Assembly (NCBI GenBank): GCA_963920575.1
Contig: OY986975.1
Coordinates: 4,079,961 to 4,143,960, forward strand
Direction of reading: 5' to 3'
Length of the DNA: 64,000 nt
Source: Narthecium ossifragum
Lineage: Eukaryota; Streptophyta; Magnoliopsida; Dioscoreales; Nartheciaceae
Shown here piece after piece: positions 30,224-41,796 of the stretch (the first letter of the stretch is position 1; each line of letters starts with the position of its first letter). The notes below the pieces were generated by a model that was given only the letters and a program-made list of their open reading frames with translations, made no database searches and was not told where the DNA came from. Made by a program: the position numbers and the translations under genes.

Positions 30224-32678
30224 TGTCGCGCCCCGACCCGCGAAAGCCCAACCGGGCCGGGCGACGCGAACCGGAACCTACAAAACGCGAAAAACAAAGC
30301 TGGCGAGGGTTCCCTCTAACCTATTGGTCTCCCTAGCAAATCACCAAAAGCACCCTCAATTAAAAGACAATATAATAATGAAGCCTCGAACCACAGATTA
30401 AAACTCAAAGTGTTGATATACAAATCCTCGGAGAGGGGAAGATTCAAAATACAACATCACTCCCGTAGGAGACTAACTAACATAGGATAAAAGCTGTAAA
30501 GGATCACCACCTCTCAAAAGCCACCAGGCGCCGCCGCACCGCCGACCAACTGCCCGGTAGGGCCAAAGAAGAAGAACCGACGCCTGCACCTGCAAAACGC
30601 AGCCCCGGGTAGGTGTGAGCACTAAGCTCAGTAGGGATCTACACTACGACACACAGAAGGAAGAGGGGAACGCAACAGTGTCGCCCTCAAGTAGGACCTG
30701 GGTGTATACAGGGGTCCCATAACCCCATCGCGTGTCCCTAAGGCCCCGATCATGATCTTCCAGCCGGGCTGGTCACATATCGGGTCACACTCAGTAGCAG
30801 GAAACAGCACTGCTGACTCTCAACAGGACACTGAACACTGTTTGGTGGGAAGAGACACCACTGAGTAGGCAAAACCTCTACTCAAGAGTTTTAAGAAAAG
30901 CCGGACACCGGCTACACCTCAGATCCGACTCGAGGCCGACACGACCTCTACAATCATCAAGCCACAAGTGTACCAGTCATCTAAGCCTATCATCAAAATG
31001 ACTGGACATCACAATTCAAACCGGGTCCAAACAACCCAACCCCGGTCCTAGGGCTAAGTCCGAGCTTCCAGCCTCGGGACGGCGACCCAAGGATCACCCA
31101 CGCCCTAACCAATGCAACTAATGCACAATCAACAATGCATGCTATGGCATACACAAACAGGAGATAGGCATGCAACAGTATGTCAAACATCATATAAGTC
31201 AACCGGATCGCTGCAGCGGTACCACCGACCGCTACCAGCCGATCCGCAGCGGGTCCCGGCATTATGACGGTACCACGACCGTCGACCGCAGACTCCTGCA
31301 ACGGGAAGCAACCCTGAAAACCGATGATGAATAAAACGCAATATAATATTATATTCCAAAATATAATATTATATTCCAAAATATAATATTATATTCCAAA
31401 ATATAATATTATATTCAACAAAACACCCAAGCCTCTACTTAGGGGCTAATTGATCTCGTCGATCCGATGTCCGAACGACGTCGGATTCAAGATCCAACTT
31501 AGTCACCAGTAGGTGTATATAGCATGATCAACATATCCAAAATTCATCATCATCCAACGGTTGGATTAACGGAAAAACGCTAATCAAAATCGTTAATCAA
31601 ACTAACTTACCCATTAATTGCTGCAACGCAGCCCTTCAGCAAACAAATCATAAGAAAACGTAGAAAAATCGAAAAATTACGAAACAAGATGGAATGGAAA
31701 GCTAACGAATAGTTCTACAACGTTTATGTTTATGAAAAGCCAAGATCACGTACTAACCGGCCGGAAAACTCGCTGCAAGCCGGCTGTTTCTCAAGAACAG
31801 CAGAAAACCAGAAATCCGAGACTAATCATACATAAAACCTACTCAAATCTCAACTGATTAACATGAAACTTAAATCAGTAATTCTAATAGGCATAAGGGA
31901 TCCAACAAAACAAGGATCAACAAGATCCAACGGCTAGATCTCAAGAACACCCGAAATAAACATCAGTAGGTATAACCCTACCTAGCTGCGCTTTCCTCGG
32001 CTGATTCCCCGCGATTTGATCACCAACAAGCCTCCAAACCACTTTAGAGATCTTTCTCTCGTTCTCACGAATCCAACGAGCCAAAGAACACCCAATTTGA
32101 TGGTCGGAGGAGGGAGAACGGAAGAGGGGAAGGTGGCTTCCGGAAAAACAGGGGAAGAGCAGAGCTTCGGGGGAGAAGAGAAGAGAAGAAGAAGAAGAAA
32201 GGAGGAGGAGGAAGAGGGGAAGAAAAGGAGGGAAAAGGGGGGAGGGGACAGCCGAGAAAGAGGGGAAAAAGTGAAAGAAGGGGAGGGGAAGTCTTCCCCC
32301 TCTGACAGGAGAGAGCGACGGCCAACGGCGGCCGTCCTCGCGAAGCAGAAAACCAACCGACTTATAAATGATCGATCCTTCCTCAATGAAGGATCGATCC
32401 TTCAAGACGATTCACAAGGCTTTCTGGCACGAAGAGGATCGATCCCTTAGCCAGAGAGGATCGATCCTTTGTGTGCTGAAAGCTAAACTTGGGCAAGAAC
32501 TCAAGCCCAAGTCTGGATCTTTCGATCCCGGATCCACCTAGCCATTCTAAACAAACACTAACACATACAAGGCCAGTGTGTGCACACGCGGGTGTGAAAC
32601 AAACCAACAAGGCGCAATTTACCAAATTGCCCTTGCGGTCTACAACGAGCCACAGGGGTAGAGGGGCAGGTCCTCACA
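30224..32678 (-). repeat. Middle LTR of the gypsy array
   Basis: 2455 bp, near-identical to 37240-39656. The length difference of 38 bp is explained by four instead of two copies of a 19-bp AATATAATATTATATTCCA unit (about 31335-31415). GATCGATCC occurs several times at 32370-32470. A purine-rich block (AAGAGAAGAAG, GGAGGGAAAAGG) lies at about 32100-32300. Confidence 0.93.
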
Positions 32679-32752
32679 TCCTAATACCCTTAAAGGAAAT
32701 CTCGTCCCGAGATTCGATAAGGGTAGGGCTCGGAACAACAAAAACAGCTACA

Positions 32753-35700
32753 CTAGAGGACTGGACAAGAAGTACATGGAGAAGAAAACAACTGTGGAAA
32801 CTCCTGCCGCATGCGCGCCTCGCGCTCCCAAGTGACCTCCTCGGTGCCTCTATGCCTCCACAGTACCTTGACCAAGGGAATCGTCTTGCCCCGCAAGACC
32901 TGATCCCTTCGGTCAAGTACCTGAACCGGCTGCTCAACAAAGCTAGCGTCTGCCTCAAGCTCAATGTCATCCACTCTGATGACATGAGACGGGTCTGGGT
33001 GATACTTCCTTAGCATCGACACATGGAAAGTCGGATGCACAGCAGACATGTGCTGAGGAAGATCCAGGCGGTAAGCTACCTTGCCGACCCTCTCTAAGAT
33101 CTCAAATGGCCCGACAAACCTCGGCGCCAACTTGCCACCTCTGCCAAACCTGACAGAACCTCTGTACGGCGATGCTCGCAAAAACACTCGGTCGCCGACT
33201 GCAAACTCTAACGGTCGTCGCCTTTGATCTGCATAACTCTTTTGTCGGCTCTGAGCCGTCAGAAGCCTCTGCCTGATCTGCACTAACCTCTCTGACGACT
33301 GCCTGACGATGTCTGGACCGGTGAGTGAAGCCTCTCCAACCTCTGTCCAGCACACTGGGGAACGACACGGCCTACCGTACAACGCCTCGAAAGGCGCTAC
33401 TCCAAGACTGGACTGGTAGCTGTTGTTGTAGGCGAACTCCACCAAGGGAACGTGCTCCTCCCAGCTGCCTCCTGTGTCGAGGACACATGCTCTCAGCATG
33501 TCCTCCAAGATCTGGATCTTCCGCTCTGACTGTCCGTCTGTCTGCGGATGGAACGCCGTACTGAAAGTCAGGAGTGTGCCAACTGCCTCCTGAAAGTCAC
33601 GCCAGAACCTACTGGTGAACCTGGGGTCACGGTCTGACACGATAGAAACTGGAACTCCGTGTAGTCTGACCACCTCTCTGACGTACAAACTGCCCAACCT
33701 GTCGGTCGAGTCTGTCACCCGCATAGGAAGGAAGTGCGCCGATTTGGTCAATCGATCAACGATGACCCAAATCGCGTCATTCCCCCTAGGGGATCTCGGT
33801 AGCCCGGTCACGAAGTCCATCGTGATGTGCTCCCACGTCCACTCAGCTAGTGGAAGCGGCTGAAGTAACCCCGGAGTCCGCTGGTGCTCTGCCTTGACCT
33901 TCTGACAGGTAAGGCAGCGCGATACGAACTCCGTCACTGCTCTCTTCATCCCGCGCCACCAGAACTGTCGCCGAAGATCCTGGTACATCTTGGTGCCGCC
34001 GGGATGAACTGCAAAGCGAGAGTGGTGGAACTCTCGTAGGACGTCATCTCGAAGAACTGGATCTGCTGGAACCGCTATTCTGCCTCGGAACCGTAGCCCT
34101 CCGTCTGGCGATACTGTCCAGTCTCCGTCTGCGCCCTCCGTGCCCGCTGCTGTGCGTAACTCCTCGAGCTCTGGGTCACTGTGCTGTGCCTCTAACACTC
34201 TGACAAGGACTGCTGGCATACTCTGCACTGCGTAGAGGAAGCTGCTGGATCCCCGATCACCAAACTCGAGCCCAAACTGGCCCGCCGTCTCTAGAGCCTG
34301 CCACTGCCGCGCTGACAACCCTGCAACCGCTGCTCTGGTGTCTCTCACCTGTCTGCTCAGCGCGTCTGCTACGACGTTTGCCTTACCAGGATGGTAATGC
34401 AACGCAAAGTCGTAGTCCTCCAGTAGCTCCATCCAGCGTCGCTGCCTCAGGTTGAGGTCACGTTGGGTGAAAACGTGTCTCAAACTCTTATGGTCCGAGA
34501 AGACTGAGAACTTCTCGCCATAGAAATAATGCCGCCAGGTCTTCAGGGCGAAGACCACCGCTGCTAGCTCCAAGTCGTGAGTCGGGTAGTTCCTCTCATG
34601 GTTCTTCAACTGACGAGAACCATAGGAAACTACGTGGCCCTCCTGCATGAGGACACACCCCAAACCCTCACCGCTGGCGTCGCAGTAGACACTGTAACCA
34701 ACACCTCGCTCGGGGACGATCAGCACCGGCGCACTGGTCAACCTCGTCCTCAGCTCCACGAAGGCTCGCTCACAAGCATCATCCCACACGAACGGGACGG
34801 CCTTATGTGTCAGTCTGGTCAACGGTCCGGCAACTCTGGAGAAGTTCCGCACGAACCGCCTGTAGTAACCCGCCAGGCCTAAGAAACTACGGACCTCAAA
34901 CACCGTTCTCGGTCTCTGCCACTGTACCACTGCCTCGACCTTGGCCGGGTTAACTGAGATCCCTACTGCCGACACCACGTGTCCAAGGAATCCCACCTGT
35001 GCAAGCCAGAACTCGCACTTGGAAGCCTTGGCATAAAGCTGATGCTCCCGAAGTAGCTGCAACACTGTCGCCAAGTGTCGCTCGTGCTCCAACTCTGACT
35101 GGGAGTAGATAAGGATGTCGTCGACGAACACCACCACGAACTCGTCTAGGAAAGGCCGGAAGATCCTCTGCATGAGATCCATGAACGCTGCTGGTGCGTT
35201 CGTCAGCCCAAACGGTATCACCATAAACTCGTACAGGCCGTACCGAGTCCGAAAAGCTGTCTTCGGGATGTCACAATCCCGAGCCCTCAACTGGTGGTAG
35301 CCGGTGCGGAGGTCGATCTTCGAGAACACTGAAGATCCTCGCAACTGGTCAAACAGGTCGTCGATCCTCGGCATCGGATACCGATTCTTCACCGTCACCC
35401 TGTTGAGCCGCCTGTAGTTTATGCAAAGTCGAAGGGTACCGTCCTTCTTCTTTGCGAACAACACAAGCGCCCCCCAGGGAGACATGCTGGGACGGATGAA
35501 ACCTCTGCTAGTAAGCTTGTCTAGCTGAGTCCTCAACTCACTCTGCTCTGCTGGTGCCATCCTGAAAGCTGGGAGAGAGATCAGTGCGGTACCCGGTACC
35601 AGGTCGATCTCAAAATCGACCTCTCTGGGCGGTGGAAGCCCTGGCAACACCTCGGGAAACATGTCGGTGTAGTCGCACACGATCCTGGGGAAACTGCTCT

Positions 35701-36079
35701 GTTGTACTCCCTCTGACCCAAACAGGGACAGGCTGGCCAGCAAGGTTGAAAGCTCGCTACCACGCCTCCCTACACCACAAGCGAAGGAATCGGCTGAAAA
35801 CCGATCCCCCAACAACACAAACTGCGTCCCATCGGATGTCCAAGCGATCACCCTCCGGCGACCACATTCGATGATAGCTCGGTATGCTGCTAACCAGTCC
35901 ATACCGAGTATCACATCGAAGCCTGTCATGTCTAGCACCCGCAGGTCTAGACAGACACGGAGGCCTCCAACCTCCAAAGAACAAGATCGGCAGACCCGGT
36001 CTACCCTGACTGTGTCGCCGATCGGTGAGTCTACAGACTGTGCCACCTCTAGCCAACTCGTCTCGAACCCTCTGAGCAC
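32753..36079 (-). CDS. gypsy pol: protease remnant, RT, RNase H, integrase, chromodomain
   Basis: An uninterrupted frame of 1108 residues. It opens with the C-terminal half of an aspartic protease (LEVGG, then ILGMDWL at 57-63). The reverse transcriptase follows with [11 protein letters not shown] (Asp 256) and VFVDDILIY (317-325); RNase H with [10 protein letters not shown] and [11 protein letters not shown]; an integrase with an HHCC zinc finger ([11 protein letters not shown] ... CLTC), the DDE landmarks [15 protein letters not shown] and HPQTDGQSE; and a C-terminal chromodomain-like region near 1020-1090 (VLDRRDQ ... [18 protein letters not shown]). The first codon is GTG and an in-frame TAG lies about 54 bp upstream, so the true translation start is not at this position. 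The protease active-site Asp-Ser/Thr-Gly is missing. RT and integrase look intact. Confidence 0.93.
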   Translation of the reverse strand: MLRGFETSWLEVAQSVDSPIGDTVRVDRVCRSCSLEVGGLRVCLDLRVLDMTGFDVILGMDWLAAYRAIIECGRRRVIAWTSDGTQFVLLGDRFSADSFACGVGRRGSELSTLLASLSLFGSEGVQQSSFPRIVCDYTDMFPEVLPGLPPPREVDFEIDLVPGTALISLPAFRMAPAEQSELRTQLDKLTSRGFIRPSMSPWGALVLFAKKKDGTLRLCINYRRLNRVTVKNRYPMPRIDDLFDQLRGSSVFSKIDLRTGYHQLRARDCDIPKTAFRTRYGLYEFMVIPFGLTNAPAAFMDLMQRIFRPFLDEFVVVFVDDILIYSQSELEHERHLATVLQLLREHQLYAKASKCEFWLAQVGFLGHVVSAVGISVNPAKVEAVVQWQRPRTVFEVRSFLGLAGYYRRFVRNFSRVAGPLTRLTHKAVPFVWDDACERAFVELRTRLTSAPVLIVPERGVGYSVYCDASGEGLGCVLMQEGHVVSYGSRQLKNHERNYPTHDLELAAVVFALKTWRHYFYGEKFSVFSDHKSLRHVFTQRDLNLRQRRWMELLEDYDFALHYHPGKANVVADALSRQVRDTRAAVAGLSARQWQALETAGQFGLEFGDRGSSSFLYAVQSMPAVLVRVLEAQHSDPELEELRTAAGTEGADGDWTVSPDGGLRFRGRIAVPADPVLRDDVLREFHHSRFAVHPGGTKMYQDLRRQFWWRGMKRAVTEFVSRCLTCQKVKAEHQRTPGLLQPLPLAEWTWEHITMDFVTGLPRSPRGNDAIWVIVDRLTKSAHFLPMRVTDSTDRLGSLYVREVVRLHGVPVSIVSDRDPRFTSRFWRDFQEAVGTLLTFSTAFHPQTDGQSERKIQILEDMLRACVLDTGGSWEEHVPLVEFAYNNSYQSSLGVAPFEALYGRPCRSPVCWTEVGEASLTGPDIVRQSSERLVQIRQRLLTAQSRQKSYADQRRRPLEFAVGDRVFLRASPYRGSVRFGRGGKLAPRFVGPFEILERVGKVAYRLDLPQHMSAVHPTFHVSMLRKYHPDPSHVIRVDDIELEADASFVEQPVQVLDRRDQVLRGKTIPLVKVLWRHRGTEEVTWEREARMRQEFPQLFSSPCTSCPVL

Positions 36080-37137
36080 GGATGGCTTTGCCGCTGCCTG
36101 CTGATACTGCTGCGGCTGCTGGTACTACAGGTACTGCTGTGGCTACTGGAGAAGCTGAACGATGTCCGGCTGCTCCCGCACCGGAAAAGCAAACACACGC
36201 CCCCACTGGCCGCCTCCACCTCTGGAGCGGCCCGGTCCAGCCCCTGACCTGCTCCCGCCACTGCTCCCCTGCCAAGCACTGGACCTCCGCCTCGACTCCC
36301 CAGCAGCACAGCGCCCCGCGCTCCTCGCAAGTAGCAGTCCCTACGGTAGTGTCCCAGCTGCCCGCACGAGAAGCACGTGACTGACGCGCTATCAGGCTGC
36401 TGACCCTGGCCTCCCCCTGACGAAGCCTGCCCAGACGGCCCGGCCGTCAGGAGAAACTGGCCTGGCGGACTCGGCAACTGTGCCTGGAACTGCTGCGGGT
36501 GCTGCGACCGCTGCTGAAAGCGTCGCTGACGCCGCTGGTTTCCTTTGTCGAATCCCCCTCTGAACTGGGGTCTCTGCGGTGTGCTGGTAGAGAATGCCAG
36601 TGGAACTGCCCGGCACCTCTCGTCTCGGAACTGCGCCCCTACTGCCAAGGCGCAGTCCGGAACTGCTGAGTACGCTTGGAAACGGTAAGAAGAGGTCCGT
36701 CGCCTGATCTTTGATCGAAGCCTCTGCTCAAACTGACAAGCACTGGCCACTGAATCTGCTACTACTGCCCCCGCGAAACGGACCAAAAGAGTGAACCGGG
36801 TGGCATACTGCTGAAACTCCAGCAAGACCACCACTACGGTCCGCGCGTCGACCGGAGCGAGAACCTCCTCCTCGGCGAGATGGGACTCCTCCCGTGCGAC
36901 CGAAACCGTCGCTGGTGATGGCTCAGTCCATCTAGCTCTGACCTCCCTGACAGGTGCTACCCTGTCTGGTCGGGCGGGTCGACCAAGTCGTGTCCCACCC
37001 CGACCATCAACCGAAGGTCGGCCTCGAGCTCCCGACATCTGCGCAATCACCAACAACAAACGAGCGTCCACTCGTTCGAACCCAAGACAAAGCAGCACAA
37101 CATAAAGCGGAAAAGCATAACACATCAAAAGGAGCAT
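36049..37137 (-). pseudogene. gypsy gag, capsid region largely deleted
   Basis: The frame is open for 362 residues. The likely start is the internal MSGARGRPSV at about 37038, because the residues before it are leader sequence. A basic N-terminus is followed by FQQYATRFTLLVRF ... CQFEQRLRSKI, which matches only the last third of the usual retrotransposon gag domain. The preceding 100-150 residues are missing. A CCHC zinc knuckle (CFSCGQLGHYRRDC) follows, and then Q/P-rich sequence that shifts frame before pol. With this gag the element should not form normal particles by itself. Confidence 0.85.
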
Positions 37138-37239
37138 GCAAGGATGTTCTAGACATAGAACTAACCCATTCCACGCTCAATCTCAACCGAATCCTGATCC
37201 TAAACCCTGGGATCTACAACCTATGCTCTGATACCAAGC

Positions 37240-39656
37240 TGTCGCGCCCCGACCCGCGAAAGCCCAACCGGGCAGGGCGACACGAACCGGAACCTACAAA
37301 ACGCGGAAAACAAAGCTGGCGAGGGTTCCCTCTAACCTATTGGTCTCCCTAGCAAATCACCAAAAGCACCCTCAATTAAAAGACAATATAATAATGAAGC
37401 CTCGAACCACAGATTAAAACTCAAAAGTGTTGATATACAAATCCTCGGAGAGGGGAAGATTCAAAATACAACATCACTCCCGTAGGAGACTAACTAACAT
37501 AGGATAAAAGCTGTAAAGGATCACCACCTCTCAAAAGCCACCAGGCGCCACCGCACCGCCGACCAACTGCCCGGTAGGGGCCAAAGAAGAAGAACCGACG
37601 CCTGCACCTGCAAAACGCAGCGCCGGGTAGGTGTGAGCACTAAGCTCAGTAGGGATCTACACTACGACACACAGAAGGAAGAGGGGAACGCAACAGTGTC
37701 GCCCTCAAGTAGGACCTGGGTGTATACAGGGGTCCCATAACCCCATCGCGTGTCCCTAAGGCCCCGATCATGATCTTCCAGCCGGGCTGGTCACATATCG
37801 GGTCACACTCAGTAGCAGGAAACAGCACTGCTGACTCTCAACAGGACATTGAACACTGTTTGGTGGGAAGAGACACCACTGAGTAGGCAAAACCTCTACT
37901 CAAGAGTTTTAAGAAAAGCCGGACACCGGCTACACCTCAGATCCGACTCGAGGCCGACACGACCTCTACAATCATCAAGCCACAAGTGTACCAGTCATCT
38001 AAGCCTATCATCAAAATGACTGGACATCACAATTCAAACCGGGTCCAAACAACCCAACCCCGGTCCTAGGGCTAAGTCCGAGCTTCCAGCCTCGGGACGG
38101 CGACCCAAGGATCACCCACGCCCTAACCAATGCAACTAATGCACAATCAACAATGCATGCTATGGCATACACAAACAGGAGATAGGCATGCAACAGTATG
38201 GCAAACATCATATAAGTCAACCGGATCGCTGCAGCGGTACCACCGACCGCTACCAGCCGATCCGCAGCGGGTCCCGGCATTATGACGGTACCACGACCGT
38301 CGACCGCAGACTCCTGCAACGGGAAGCAACCCCGAAAACCGATGATGAATAAGACACAATATAATATTATATTCCGAAATATAATATTATATTCAACAAA
38401 ACACCCAAGCCTCTACTTAGGGGCTAATTGATCTCGTCGATCCGATGTCCGAACGACGTCGGATTCAAGATCCAACTTAGTCACCAGTAGGTGTATATAG
38501 CATGATCAACATATCCAAAATTCATCATCATCCAACGGTTGGATTAACGGAAAAACGCTAATCAAAATCGTTAATCAAACTAACTTACCCATTAATTGCT
38601 GCAACGCAGCCCTTCAGCAAACAAATCATAAGAAAACGTAGAAAAATTGAAAAATTACGAAACAAGATGGAATGGAAAGCTAACGAATAGTTCTACAACG
38701 TTTATGTTTATGAAAAGCCAAGATCATGTACTAACCGGCCGGAAAACTCGCTGCAAGCCGGCTGTTTCTCAAGAACAACAGAAAACCAGAAATCCGAGAC
38801 TAATCATACATAAAACCTACTCAAATCTCAACTGATTAACATGAAACTTAAATCAGTAATTCTAATAGGCATAAGGGATCCAACAAAACAAGGATCAACA
38901 AGATCCAACGGCTAGATCTCAAGAACACCCGAAATAAACATCAGTAGGTATAACCCTACCTAGCTGCGCTTTCCTCGGCTGATTCCCCGCGATTTGATCA
39001 CCAACAAGCCTCCAAACCACTTTAGAGATCTTTCTCTCGTTCTCACGAATCCAACGAGCCAAAGAACACCCAATTTGATGGTCGGAGGAGGGAGAACGGA
39101 AGAGGGGAAGGTGGCTTCCGGAAAAACAGGGGAAGAGCAGAGCTTCGGGGGAGAAGAGAAGAGAAGAAGAAGAAGAAAGGAGGAGGAGGAAGAGGGGAAG
39201 AAAAGGAGGGAAAAGGGGGGAAGGGACAGCCGAGAAAGAGGGGAAAAAGTGAAAGAAGGGGAGGGGAAGTCTTCCCCCTCTGACAGGAGAGAGCGACGGC
39301 CAACGGCGGCCGTCCTCGCGAAGCAGAAAACCAACCGACTTATAAATGATCGATCCTTCCTCAACGAAGGATCGATCCTTCAAGACGATTCACAAGGCTT
39401 TCTGGCACGAAGAGGATCGATCCCTTAGCCAGAGAGGATCGATCCTTTGTGTGCTGAAAGCTAAACTTGGGCAAGAACTCAAGCCCAAGTCTGGATCTTT
39501 CGATCCCGGGTCCACCTAGCCATTCTAAACAAACACTAACACATACAAGGCCAGTGTGTGCACACGCGGGTGTGAAACAAACCAACAAGGCGCAATTTAC
39601 CAAATTGCCCTTGCGGTCTACAACGAGCCACAGGGGTAGAGGGGCAGGTCCTCACA
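37240..39656 (-). repeat. 5' LTR of the gypsy array
   Basis: 2417 bp, minus orientation: TGTGAGGACCTG at 39656 to the end at 37240, adjoining the initiator-Met primer site (37239-37222). Few differences from the middle LTR indicate a recent insertion or recent homogenisation by recombination. Confidence 0.93.
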
Positions 39657-41796
39657 ACCTCCGACAGTCCTTGACACAGGGTGGACATGACGCAACCCGT
39701 AGGACACCCCTCTCCAAGCGGGACCTCCACACTTGGCGGAACTACCGTGGTTACGACAACCATCTTCCAGCACTCAAAGCACAGAGCCACTACAACCCCT
39801 AAGCTCCAAATCGAAAGCTCAGTCCTACCAGAGAGCCCACAATTCGCTTCGATACCCCCAGGGTTCTTGTCCATAGCACGTCCTCCGATGGCCACTGCTC
39901 AAGGGTTGGGCTTTCTCCGATAATCCCAGAAACAGGGTGGACAATGACGTTGCCAGTAGGACACCCATGCCGGGGTAACGACAGCCACCACTTAGCTATT
40001 GATACTGGAGTACTAGGGACAAACCCCAACCCACGCCTAGCCTATCATGCCTCTAATGCGCAGGAAAGCAAGACAATTATAAACAGAATAAACAGGCAGG
40101 AATAGCAATATTAACAGACAGATATAAAGCATGATAAACAGACAAGTAGAAAACCATAAAGCAGGCGAATAATTTAACAACATAAACAAACATCAGAACA
40201 AGGGCACACCTTCGGCCCATTTATACTAAACAATCCCGGGAGTCATCACATTCCCGGGTCAACCACAAAGCGGTAACAAACAACAGTTATAGCAATATCA
40301 CTAACATGCCAACCTCTTCTGCCCTCAGATACTGTTCCTGAAAAACCCTGGATCGATCCAAACATACCCATGGATCGATCCGACAGCCCTCAATGAACAG
40401 ACCATCTTGGTGCAACCTGGATCGATCCAACATACCCATGAATCGATCCCACTAATAGTCCGATCGATCCAACTTGCATGGATCGATCCTACTAGTAGTC
40501 CGATCGATCGGATTCGCAAGTCCGATCGATCCAACTCGAAAGCCCAAGAACAAGAAAACCATTCTCTACCTGGCAGCTAGTTGATCCGTCGATCCGACGT
40601 CCAACCGACGTCGGATTTGGGATCCAACCTAGCTCCCAGTAGATCTATAAGCATGGATCAATATATCCAAAATCCAGAATCATTCAATGGCTAGATTAAC
40701 AGGAAAACACTAATCAAAACCGCTAATCAAACTAACTTACCAAGTATTTGCTGCAACGCAGCCCTCCAGCAATAAATTCATGACAAATCGTAGGAACATC
40801 AGAAAAATACGAAATAAGCTGGAATGGAAAGCTAACGTAGAGATCTACAACTCTTATATTCAACAAAACCCAAGATCATGCTCGTAGAAGCCAGAAAACT
40901 CGCCGCAAGCTGGCTGTTCTTCAAGAACAACAGAAAACCGGAAAATCTGAGATTAATCATGCATAAATCCTACCAAAATCTCAACCAAAGATCATGAAAC
41001 TTATATCAGAAATTCTACTAGGCAAGATGCATCTAATGCCATGAAGATTAACAAGATCCAACGGTTAGATTAGGAGAATCCCATTAAACAACACATGTAG
41101 GTAGAACACCTACCGAGACCGCTAATCCTTGGTTGATTGCTCGCTAAACAGCTGCTAGCCAAGCTCCAACCCATGTCAGGGATCTTCCTCACATCGCCAT
41201 GAATCCAACGAGCTTTCAAGCTCCCAAAATGGTGGTCGGAGGAGGAAGAACGGCAAAGAAGGAGATGGCTGCTTGAAAGAACAGAGGAAACAGAGCACCG
41301 CGGGAAGAAGAGAAAGAAGGAAGAAGAAGAGAAGAGAAGAGAAGGAAGGGAAGAGGAAGAAAAGCCCGGGGAAAGGCGGGAATGCTAGAGAAAAGGGGAA
41401 GAGGCCATCCCCTCCCTTTGACAAAGGGAGCGACGGCCACGACGGCCGTCCTCTCAAAGAAGACAGCTGCCGAATTACAAGGGATCGATCCCCCTAAGGG
41501 AAGGGATCGATCCTTTGCATGCCAGGCAACGACCATTGAGCATAATGGGATCGATCCCCCCCCCCCCCTAGGCGGATCGATCCTACTTCACTCAAAAGTG
41601 AGGTTTGGGCAAATCCTTCTGCCCAAACCCAGATCTTTCGATCCCGGGCCCACCTAACCTTTCTAATCAAACACATACACCAAAACAAGGACTGTGTGTG
41701 CACACACGGGTGTGAAACAAACCAACAAGGTGTAATTTACCAAATTGCCCTTGCGGTCAACAACGAGCCACAGGAAGAGAGGGACCAGTCCTCACA
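39657..41796 (-). repeat. Older, diverged gypsy LTR (3' LTR of the degraded element)
   Basis: The minus-strand start TGTGAGGACTGG at 41796 and the segment at 40565-41790 align with the younger LTRs (TTGATCCGTCGATCCGACGTC, CTGCAACGCAGCCCTCCAGCA). Runs of GGATCGATCC occur at 40350-40530 and 41480-41590, and there is a C-run near 41550-41565. The outer part 39657-40000 contains a duplicated block (ACAGGGTGGACA ... GTAGGACACCC, period about 255 bp). The young array ends at 39656 and abuts it, so the young element may have inserted at or near this LTR. Confidence 0.72.

Larger units (their letters stand above)
29407..39656 (-). mobile_element. Tekay/Del-type gypsy array with three LTRs
   Basis: Read on the minus strand: LTR 39656-37240, gag and pol 37239-32679, LTR 32678-30224, a second partial internal region 30223-29553, and the first 146 bp of a third LTR at 29552-29407. 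The middle LTR has a polypurine tract on one side and a TGGTATCAGAGC initiator-tRNA-Met primer site on the other, so it serves as the 3' LTR of one unit and the 5' LTR of the next. This pattern is expected from unequal recombination between LTRs. A chromodomain-like C-terminus places it in the chromovirus group. Confidence 0.85.

Noticed and set aside
32016..32450. 144-residue E/R/K-rich plus frame and minus Pro/Ser/Phe-rich frames in the LTR (also at 38994)
   Set aside because: Purine-rich LTR segment, not coding; repeated identically in the sister LTR because the LTRs are copies.
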